Shown here in pieces: positions 1 to 7,228 of a stretch of DNA of 42,499 bases (its first letter is position 1; the number at the start of each line of letters is the position of its first letter). The notes beneath the pieces were generated by a model, which was given only the letters and a program-made list of their open reading frames with translations, did not search any database and had not been told where the DNA came from. The stretch lies in NCBI GenBank assembly GCA_036480335.1, contig JAZGGH010000047.1, positions 1 to 42,499 on the forward strand, written 5' to 3'. Source of the DNA: JAZGER01 sp036480335 (GTDB lineage: Bacteria; Pseudomonadota; Gammaproteobacteria; DSM-19610). Position numbers and translations under genes: made by a program.

Positions 1-258
1 CAGCATGCAAATTTTGTTCAGCCTGAACGTGGCCCGATACATATATTACCTCATGATGTATTTGATATTGCACTTGTTGCGTTAGTTTACAGTCGTGAGT
101 TGATTGATGATAAGGGTTTTATAACGGATAGTGATTTAGATAAAATGGATGACTTTTTACGTTCATCGAAACAGCCTGATATCGTTACACCATCGCACGT
201 TTTTCAGGCAGTGGATGAAAATATCAAACTATTAGGATGCCTATCGCATGCTAGCTGA
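1..258 (+). CDS. C-terminal fragment of an unidentified protein (5' end outside window)
   Basis: The frame is open from base 1 to a TGA at 256-258, giving about 85 residues. The visible sequence includes HILPHDVFDIALVALVYSRE and ends LLGCLSHAS. It is soluble and mixed in charge, with no membrane segment, and I do not recognise the family. Its last 11 bases overlap the ATG of the downstream histidine kinase at 248. This suggests translational coupling, so the product may belong to the same signalling operon. Codon usage resembles the genes that follow. Only the upstream part, which is missing here, could identify it. Confidence 0.6.
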   Translation, partial: QHANFVQPERGPIHILPHDVFDIALVALVYSRELIDDKGFITDSDLDKMDDFLRSSKQPDIVTPSHVFQAVDENIKLLGCLSHAS

Positions 259-1969
259 TAAACGAATAAAACTGGATGGTTTATTTTTTTCAAGCGTTGA
301 AAAAATTCGTCCCGATCAACCATGCTTTTTTCCAATGTATATAGCATTGGGCGTATTGGTTCTATGTTTACTTCCAACGCTGTATTATTTTAATCTTGAT
401 TTAAGTTTTGCTAGCTCAAGTACGCCATTTAATATTGAGCAATTAGTGACCTGGGAACTAAGTAAGTCGCATCTTATCGACGAAATGTTTTATGCTCTGG
501 CAGGGGGTATTCAACATGCGTTGTTGGAGTGGACCGCTGTAGTACTCGCTTTTCTATGTGTGCTTGTATCAATGGCCCACTACAGTATGAGTAAAGATAT
601 TACCGCGCCGGTTATTGGTTTGGCTTTATTTATGAGCGGTTGTATGGATCTGTTTCATACGCTTGCAGCAACGCGATTAATTGATTCTGCTGCCGATAAC
701 AGTAGCTTGATTCCTTTTACCTGGGCCATTTCACGTAGTTTTAGCGCCTGTGTATTATTGTTTGGCGTGCTGTTCTTATTAATATCTAAAAGAAATAAGA
801 TCAATATAAAAATGCCACAAATTATTATATTCGGCATGTTTTTATTTGTTGTTGTTTACTTGCTAGCTAGCTGGATGGCGCTTAGCGATAATTTACCAAA
901 AACGCAATTCCCGGATGCCTTAATAACAAGGCCGTTTGATGTTTTTCCTATGCTTATCTTTGTTGTTTGTTTACCTTTTTACTGGCGTCTATATAAAGTT
1001 GGCCCTTGTTTTCTTACTGCCATGATGTTTATTGGTTTGTTTCCCGATGTATTTTCCGAAGCTTATATGGCATTTGGTTCTGATTCTCTTTTTGACCATC
1101 ATTTTAATAGTTCTCATGGTCTTAAAATCTTAAGTTATGCATTGCCCTTTCTGGGTTATTTGCTCGATTATCGTCTGTTGTACCAGGAAAAACAGTTGCA
1201 GGAAGATCAACTTGAAGGTTTGAATAGAGTGCTAACGGAAAAAAATACTAAAATGGATCTCGCTATTGAAAATCTTAGCCACTCAAATGAACAACTAGAA
1301 CGATTTGCTTTTGTTTGTTCGCACGATCTACAGGAGCCCATCAGAATGGTTTCAAGTTTTAGCCAATTACTGGAAAAACGATTAGGTGATGAGCTTGATG
1401 ATAAAAATCGAGAATATTTGAATTACGTCACTGATGGCGCGTTACGTGCGCGGAGTATGATCACAGATATCCTTTCTTTCTGTCGCCTAGAACAACAGAC
1501 GGATGTGCGTGAAACTGTGGCATTGAACGATGTGTGCCAACAGGTAAATAGTACATTACAGGGATTTATTGACGAACAACATGCAGAATTCACCTGGGAG
1601 AAAACGCTGCCAGAATTAAACGCAGTCCCGTCACAGATGTTCCAGGTTATTATGAATTTAGTCACTAACGGTTTGAAATTTAATCGTAGTGAAAAACCGA
1701 AAGTTAATATTCGTGCTGTTGATGAAGTGACTCATTGGCGCATAGAAATAAGCGATAACGGGATTGGTATAGATTCAAAGCATTCGGCCAAATTATTTCA
1801 GATATTTGAACGGCTTAATGCTAAATCAGAATTTTCAGGTACAGGAATTGGTTTAGCAATCTGCAAGAAGATCGTTGAACAACATGGTGCAAAGATTGAA
1901 ATTGAATCGCAACCTGATCAGGGAAGCACCTTTATTTTACACTGGCCAAAAATTGAAGAGAGTACATAA
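248..1969 (+). CDS. Membrane-bound sensor histidine kinase with MASE3-like N-terminal domain
   Basis: This 573-residue two-component sensor kinase should autophosphorylate on histidine and pass the phosphate to a response regulator, probably the one encoded next. Residues about 25-310 hold seven or so hydrophobic segments. The pattern around DLFHTLAATR and a following aromatic/Ser-rich helix resembles the MASE3 membrane sensor domain. A short coiled coil (about 315-350) leads into a HisKA domain with phosphoacceptor His359 in SHDLQEP. The HATPase domain shows the N box (NLVTNGLKFN), G1 (DNGIGID), the F box around IFERLNAK and G2 (GTGIGLAI). It starts inside the upstream gene and is followed one base later by the regulator. 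The ligand is unknown. Confidence 0.9.
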   Translation: MLADKRIKLDGLFFSSVEKIRPDQPCFFPMYIALGVLVLCLLPTLYYFNLDLSFASSSTPFNIEQLVTWELSKSHLIDEMFYALAGGIQHALLEWTAVVLAFLCVLVSMAHYSMSKDITAPVIGLALFMSGCMDLFHTLAATRLIDSAADNSSLIPFTWAISRSFSACVLLFGVLFLLISKRNKINIKMPQIIIFGMFLFVVVYLLASWMALSDNLPKTQFPDALITRPFDVFPMLIFVVCLPFYWRLYKVGPCFLTAMMFIGLFPDVFSEAYMAFGSDSLFDHHFNSSHGLKILSYALPFLGYLLDYRLLYQEKQLQEDQLEGLNRVLTEKNTKMDLAIENLSHSNEQLERFAFVCSHDLQEPIRMVSSFSQLLEKRLGDELDDKNREYLNYVTDGALRARSMITDILSFCRLEQQTDVRETVALNDVCQQVNSTLQGFIDEQHAEFTWEKTLPELNAVPSQMFQVIMNLVTNGLKFNRSEKPKVNIRAVDEVTHWRIEISDNGIGIDSKHSAKLFQIFERLNAKSEFSGTGIGLAICKKIVEQHGAKIEIESQPDQGSTFILHWPKIEEST

Positions 1970-1970
1970 T

Positions 1971-2393
1971 ATGTCAATGTCACCAATCGAAATATTACTT
2001 GTTGAAGATAACCCTGGGGATATAGAACTGACACGTATCGGTTTTGAAGAAGCACGTGTGTCAAATAATTTGACCGTTATTAAAGATGGGCAGGAGGCAA
2101 TCGATTTTTTTGAACAGGGTGATGATCTACCTGATATTGTATTGTTAGATATAAATTTGCCTAAGGTAGACGGTTTCGAAATTCTGCGGAAAATTCGTTC
2201 GTTGGAATACAGTAAAAATATTCCCATTATTATGCTTACCTCATCGGAAGCCAATATGGATATCAATAAATGCTATTCAGAAAGGGCAAACAGTTATATT
2301 ACTAAACCGGTAGATTTTGATAAATTTTATCAATCAATTAGATTATTAGAAGAATTTTGGTTAACAGTCGTTAAGTTACCGCAGTCTAATTAA
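1971..2393 (+). CDS. Single-domain response regulator, Rcp1-like
   Basis: This 140-residue CheY-like receiver has no output domain. Acidic pocket E12-D13 (VEDNPGD), phosphoacceptor D60 (LLDINLP), T90 and K112 (ITKPVD) are all present. The NPGD motif and the C-terminal FWLTVVKLP are characteristic of Rcp1-type regulators, which accept phosphate from phytochrome-type or similar kinases. The ATG at 1971 lies one base after the kinase stop. The frame stays open further upstream inside the kinase gene, but the LVEDN motif sits at the normal distance from this ATG. It lies between two kinases and probably serves as their shared phosphate shuttle. No DNA-binding or enzymatic output is encoded nearby. 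Confidence 0.9.
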   Translation: MSMSPIEILLVEDNPGDIELTRIGFEEARVSNNLTVIKDGQEAIDFFEQGDDLPDIVLLDINLPKVDGFEILRKIRSLEYSKNIPIIMLTSSEANMDINKCYSERANSYITKPVDFDKFYQSIRLLEEFWLTVVKLPQSN

Positions 2394-2410
2394 AGTATAA
2401 AGGTAAGAGA

Positions 2411-3151
2411 ATGGGTTCTATCAATACATCGCTTAGTGAAAATGCCGGCGTGCAAAAAATGGTGCATGGAATATCTCACGATATGGGGGCGCCATTACGG
2501 GCTGTTGTGCAATTGTCACAGATGTTAAAAAAACGAATGGCGGATCGTCTGGATGAGAGAGAAAGTTACTGGTTACAGTTGATTGAGGAAAGTGGTAGTC
2601 ATGCACAAAAAATGATTGAAGCGTTATTAATTTATTCTCGCCTGACGACACAGCGTAAACCAGATGAGCCATTTTTAATAAAAGAGATTGTGGAACAAGC
2701 GATATGTGAGTTAAATTCGCAAATTGAGGAAGGCTCCACGAGCATAAAAATTGAAGGGGAGTGGTTTGAATTTACGGGTTGTGAAGAGCAGTGGTTGCTG
2801 ATGTTTACAAGTTTGATTAAAAACGCGTTGTTGTATCAGCCCAAAGACATTGATCACAAACCGTGTATCATTATTCGTAGTAAAAAAATCGATGGGCAGA
2901 TTCAAATTAGTGTCGAAGATAATGGCATTGGTGTGCAGGAGAACTTATGGTCAGTATTAACTACGCCATTCAAGCGTATGCAGAGTGAGGAAGACTACCC
3001 TGGTATCGGAATGGGCTTAACGTATAGTGAAAGAGTTGCTGAACTGCATGGTGGTAGCCTAAGTATTGGAAACTCCTCCCTTGGCGGTATGTCTGTTACT
3101 TATTTAGAAGCCTCCTCAGAAAAATTTGTGGGTAGTTTCCGGAACGGGTAA
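2411..3151 (+). CDS. Short soluble histidine kinase
   Basis: This 246-residue kinase lacks any sensor or membrane domain. The HisKA box starts almost at the N-terminus with phosphoacceptor His23 (GISHDMGAPLR). The ATPase part has the N box (SLIKNALLYQ), G1 (EDNGIGV) and an F/G2 region (TPFKRMQ and GIGMGLTYSE). A Shine-Dalgarno sequence (AAAGGTAAG) precedes the ATG, and the gene follows the response regulator by 17 nt. With no input domain it probably depends on protein partners, for example acting downstream of the Rcp1-like regulator. The gene ends 17 bp before the left inverted repeat of the IS30 element and appears intact. Confidence 0.87.
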   Translation: MGSINTSLSENAGVQKMVHGISHDMGAPLRAVVQLSQMLKKRMADRLDERESYWLQLIEESGSHAQKMIEALLIYSRLTTQRKPDEPFLIKEIVEQAICELNSQIEEGSTSIKIEGEWFEFTGCEEQWLLMFTSLIKNALLYQPKDIDHKPCIIIRSKKIDGQIQISVEDNGIGVQENLWSVLTTPFKRMQSEEDYPGIGMGLTYSERVAELHGGSLSIGNSSLGGMSVTYLEASSEKFVGSFRNG

Positions 3152-3168
3152 CGCTCCCAGCGTATCTT

Positions 3169-3193
3169 AGATTCAACCAATAAGTGCATAACT
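3169..3193 (+). repeat. Left inverted repeat of IS30-family element
   Basis: It begins AGATTCAACC and ends GTGCATAACT. It matches the reverse complement of 4224-4248 except for a few central bases. Confidence 0.85.
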
Positions 3194-3261
3194 TGAATAG
3201 AATAGGAAAAGCGGTCAGTCACCTGTAGGCTAATCGTTTTTCTCCAGCAAGAGATCCCACG

Positions 3262-4244
3262 ATGAAAAACTACAAGCAACTGACCTATGAACAACGATGC
3301 CAGATTTATGTGCTAAAGAAAAGCGATATGACACAACAAGAGATTGCAGATGCCATTGAGGTAAGCCAATCCGCGATTAGTCGTGAGCTTAAGCGCAATA
3401 CAGGACAGCGGGATTACCGCCATATACAAGCTCAAGACATGAGTGAAAAACGCCGTACTGAAGCGGCTAAAGCGATAAAGATGACACCGGGTATGATTCA
3501 ATGGATTCGATTAAAATTGCAGCAAAAATGGAGTCCTGAGCAAATATCGGGTTGGCTGCTTGAAGAGCAAGGAGAGCATCTGAGCCATGAAACCATTTAT
3601 TTGTACATTAGCATCCGGTGGTGACTTGTATCATGCGTTGCGCCGCCAGGGTAAGGCCTATCAAGCCCGGAGTAAAAACCAGGCAGGTCGCGGATGCATT
3701 AAAAACCGTATAAGCATTGATGAACGTCCTGCTATCGTTGATGAAAAAACGCGTTTAGGTGATTGGGAAATTGATCTTGTTATGGGTATAAGGGCATAGC
3801 GGCGCTCTTGTGACGATTGTAGAAAGGAAAACAAGCTTTACTATGTCAAAACAGATTCATGACAAAACAGCTAAAACTGTGACCAAAGCGACCATTGCAC
3901 TGTTGAAACCCTACAAGGATGCAGTACTGACTATCACGGCAGATAATGGTAAGGAGTTTGCTTACCACAAGCAGGTAACAGAAGCATTAGATGCACCTGT
4001 ATATTTTGCAGACCCCTACAGTTCATGGCAACGCGGACTGAATGAAAACACCAATGGACTGTTGCGGCAATACTGGCCCAAAAGCACAGACTTTAAAAAG
4101 GTCTCGGCAAACGAAGTCACGGCGGTTATCATTAACCTGAATAATCGACCGAGGAAAAAACTCAAGTACAAAACACCCGCGAGATTAATGGCGGAACATA
4201 TGGCTGCTATTGCAGCATTAAGTAGTTATGCACTTCGGGGTTGA
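3262..4244 (+). pseudogene. IS30-family transposase, broken by two frameshifts
   Basis: Three consecutive reading frames together make one IS30 transposase. Piece 1 (3262-3624) has the N-terminal helix-turn-helix (QQEIADAIEVSQSAISRELK) and runs to HETIYLYI. The frame is lost near 3610, where a few residues of the usual IS30 sequence before GGDLY are missing. Piece 2 (to 3799) carries RISIDERPAIVDEK and the first catalytic Asp in GDWEIDLVMG. A second frameshift near 3790-3800 precedes piece 3, which resumes with GALVTIVERK and holds the second Asp (TADNGKEF) and the Glu (RGLNENTNGLLRQY). All DDE residues survive in sequence but not in one frame, so the product should be inactive unless frameshifting occurs. 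Confidence 0.88.
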
Positions 4245-4248
4245 ATCT
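4224..4248 (-). repeat. Right inverted repeat of IS30-family element
   Basis: It reads AGTTATGCACTT on the + strand and is the inverse of the left terminus. It overlaps the 3' end of the transposase frame, as is usual in this family. Confidence 0.85.
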
Positions 4249-4429
4249 GCCCAATGCTCTTTCCACTCATCTCAAACTTACCCCCCAACCTTACTGCCAG
4301 ATTATTCTGGTCTATTTTTTTAGGCGCAAACAAAAACTATAATCAGTCAATTAAATGACTGTATAATAGCCTACAGTATCCTGCCTCATGATACAATTTG
4401 TAACACTTCCTAAATCGACCTATTAATAA

Positions 4430-7123
4430 CTATCGAATCTCGACAGCCCCTGTCACCATCGCACCCTGACCACTTCTCAGAATCATCGAATCAGGTTGGG
4501 CAATATTCCTAAATAGCTGCTGATACGCAGGCTTGAACGCCTTCCAGCCAACAGAACCGATCTCTGTTTCTATACCGTTAATGACGATTATAGCTGTCAG
4601 GTTTGCAGAACCAGCAGGCAATGCAGTCGAACTTGCTCTTATCCATAAACGATTTGTATTTGTGAAGTAAATCGCCTTCGAGATAGCAATGGTATCAACT
4701 GTTGGTACCATACCCGCATCAACCCCCAGACGTTTCCAACCCTGAGTCAGGTCATAACAGGGTGTCAGGCCGGTTGATACGTTAACATTGCTATCTTTCA
4801 TGAATTGCATGGCCGCTTTTTCAGGACTGAAAACATAATCTGAGGGCAGAAAAAACTGCATCTGATAAAATCCTGCTGCCAACTGAGAAAATCGAAATTC
4901 TCCATTGGCATCGGTTAATGTTGAATCTAAAAATGCGCCACTGCAGTTTTGTAATTCAACCACAATATTTGCAAAACCAGGTTCACTGACATCCTGAACA
5001 CCGTTGCCGTTGTTATCAGCCCAGACAAAATCACCCATGGCTCCAGTGCCATTTAAAGGATCAGTAATTTCAACAGAACCCGGTTCACAATTTAAACCCT
5101 GCGGACGACTGACTCCTCTCTGGTCAGTCGTGACGACACAATCAGTCGCATCAACCAGACCTGCCACCGGACTATCTGTAGGCGGCAGATGTGTTTGTGT
5201 CGGGCCACTATTATCAGCCAGTGATCCTAATACACCCACTGCAGCATCTATCGTATCGTCTGCACCCAGATGACAGGAAGTATCACTGACAAAGGAAGAG
5301 CCACCACTGATTGTAGGTGCTGAAAAGAAGTCGCAATTATCCCCACCCACCGCATCCGTTATTATTGATTTTTCAATCCTGAAATCACCTGCAGCAACAT
5401 ACAGGTTCGCCCCATTAATACCTGTATTATCGGTAATCGTTGTCTGATTTAACGTTAGACTGGACGTTTGCATAACCATTATTCCACCACCAAAATTGGC
5501 AGAGCTATTACCTGAAACCGTCGAATTTTCCAACGACACATTGGCACCCAGATTACCGGCATTAACAAAAATCCCACCACCGCCACTGGCCCCAAAACTT
5601 GCACTGTTGTTGCTTATTGTTGATTCAGTAATGGTCAGACTGCCTTCAGGAAAACCTGAAAATGTTGACAGGGATATGCCACCGCCTGTAGAGGCCGAGT
5701 TACCTGAAAAGGTTGATCGATGCACAGTAACATCAGCACCAGCTACATACATCCCTCCACCGCTAATAGAATTTGCGCTGTTATTTGCAACCGTAGAATC
5801 AGAAATAGTGACAGGGCCATCCAGCACAATCCAGATACCACCACCCTGAGAGTTAGCACTATTATTACTGATGACACTATCGCTCACAGTAAGGCCAGTG
5901 GGTTGTGTATAGGTTGCCAGCTCTCGCTGATAGATAGCACCACCTTTCGATGACGTTAAACCGCCCAGCGGTCCAGCGCGGTTATCATCAAGAATGGAAT
6001 TATTTTTAATAACGAGATTACCTGTTTCGATGTAAATACCACCCCCCTCAATATCAAAAAAACCATTCGTTGAATTCATACCGATACGGGTATTATCGAT
6101 GGTTAGCTTTCCAGGGGTTGCCGTTGGCTCACTGGCTTCAAGAATCGTTACCCGAACACCACCGCCATGCTGTGTTGCCGCGTTATTTTCAATGACCGTA
6201 TCCTTAATCAGGACTTCAGGACTGTCGAGCGGATCATCAATATCCCAGGTAACAGATACCCCACCACCACCCCGAGTGTCAGCAGGATCTAATCCATTAT
6301 GACTAATGGTTGAATCCGTCACCTCAACCTGATCACAACCAGAACAGGACAAACCCGGGCCACCATTACCGGTTATTTCAGTGTTGTTAATCATCATGAC
6401 GGAATGCCCTTGTCCAGTTGTTCGTACACCTGGACCTTCGTTATCGCGGACGAAAGAATTGCTCATATTGAAAGGTGTTCCATCGACCAGCGCAACACCC
6501 CGGGTGTTTCGCTCAATAGTCGATCCATCCATGTTTAACGCACCAAAACTGCTAGCAATGGCAGTACCAATATTGTCATGAATCTGAGTATTGGTAATAA
6601 TAAAATCAGCACCCATTCCACCATGAATAACTCTACCAGTACCTGCTTCAAAACCATGAATATCAGAATTTAAAATGGCAATATCGCCTATCTCAGAAGC
6701 AATAGCTGCGCCATCAACAAAACCAATACTGTTTGAAATAACACCGCTCATTTCAATACTATCAACTGTCAGACTACCTGCTCCAATATTATTGATCGTT
6801 CTCGTTCCATCAATACAGACATTCTGTATTGATGCGTTATTTCCCTGCAGCTGCAGAGAAAAGTTTTCAGCATGCGTAAAGGGACCATCTGCACAAAAAT
6901 CCAGCACATAATTCACACCAGCGGTAAGAATTATTACATCCTCCTCACCATTACTACTAGCAATGGCAAAGGCCTCGCGCAGGGATGTCTGCCCATCATT
7001 TAGCACAGAATCATCGGCAGTTGTTACCAAAATGTTTTCTGCATTGGCCGGCGAAATAAAAATGGTGCAAAGAAAACTGACTACAAAATATCGGAAAATT
7101 TTTGTTGCAGAATTTATATACAT
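4430..7123 (-). CDS. Exported CSLREA/right-handed beta-helix protein with SdrD-B-like domain
   Basis: This is an 897-residue secreted or surface protein. The start at 7123 is chosen because GGAGG lies just upstream and a signal peptide follows directly (YINSATKIFRYFVVSFLC, cleavage near PANA). A start 24 codons earlier is possible but would bury the signal. After the signal comes a CSLREA-type motif (DGQTSLREAFAIAS). About 550 residues of parallel beta-helix repeats follow, rich in Asn, Ser and Gly (units such as NNSANSQGGGIWI), as in PMP-like adhesins and pectate-lyase folds. Residues about 700-800 form an SdrD-B-like beta domain (GDFVWADNNGNGVQDVSEPG). The far C-terminus is unassigned. It lies 105 bp downstream of the M14 peptidase gene on the same strand. 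Confidence 0.8.
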   Translation of the reverse strand: MYINSATKIFRYFVVSFLCTIFISPANAENILVTTADDSVLNDGQTSLREAFAIASSNGEEDVIILTAGVNYVLDFCADGPFTHAENFSLQLQGNNASIQNVCIDGTRTINNIGAGSLTVDSIEMSGVISNSIGFVDGAAIASEIGDIAILNSDIHGFEAGTGRVIHGGMGADFIITNTQIHDNIGTAIASSFGALNMDGSTIERNTRGVALVDGTPFNMSNSFVRDNEGPGVRTTGQGHSVMMINNTEITGNGGPGLSCSGCDQVEVTDSTISHNGLDPADTRGGGGVSVTWDIDDPLDSPEVLIKDTVIENNAATQHGGGVRVTILEASEPTATPGKLTIDNTRIGMNSTNGFFDIEGGGIYIETGNLVIKNNSILDDNRAGPLGGLTSSKGGAIYQRELATYTQPTGLTVSDSVISNNSANSQGGGIWIVLDGPVTISDSTVANNSANSISGGGMYVAGADVTVHRSTFSGNSASTGGGISLSTFSGFPEGSLTITESTISNNSASFGASGGGGIFVNAGNLGANVSLENSTVSGNSSANFGGGIMVMQTSSLTLNQTTITDNTGINGANLYVAAGDFRIEKSIITDAVGGDNCDFFSAPTISGGSSFVSDTSCHLGADDTIDAAVGVLGSLADNSGPTQTHLPPTDSPVAGLVDATDCVVTTDQRGVSRPQGLNCEPGSVEITDPLNGTGAMGDFVWADNNGNGVQDVSEPGFANIVVELQNCSGAFLDSTLTDANGEFRFSQLAAGFYQMQFFLPSDYVFSPEKAAMQFMKDSNVNVSTGLTPCYDLTQGWKRLGVDAGMVPTVDTIAISKAIYFTNTNRLWIRASSTALPAGSANLTAIIVINGIETEIGSVGWKAFKPAYQQLFRNIAQPDSMILRSGQGAMVTGAVEIR

Positions 7124-7228
7124 ATCAATTTTCCTCCAGAAATACTGACAGGTGTAATGCACCATAATGGGTGTTTTCGATCTATTCATTTTCAACTCCT
7201 CTGATATTTATAGTCCAGATTAAGTGAA

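Larger units (their letters stand above)
3169..4248. mobile_element. IS30-family insertion sequence (decayed)
   Basis: The element is about 1080 bp, bounded by imperfect inverted repeats of about 25 bp at 3169-3193 and 4224-4248. Read inward, the left end is AGATTCAACCAATAAGTGCA and the right end AGATTCAACCCCGAAGTGCA, both continuing TAACT. Between them lies an IS30-type DDE transposase broken by two frameshifts. I see no convincing target duplication in the flanks (CTT on the left, GCC on the right). The ends are intact but the transposase is not, so movement would need a transposase supplied in trans. Confidence 0.87.

Noticed and set aside
3161..3168. Target-site duplication flanking the IS30 element
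   Set aside because: The bases just outside the two inverted repeats (CTT and GCC) do not match.
4340..4362. Hairpin CAGTCA-ATTAAA-TGACTG downstream of the beta-helix gene as a terminator
   Set aside because: The 6-bp stem is weak and no clean U-tract follows on the relevant strand.
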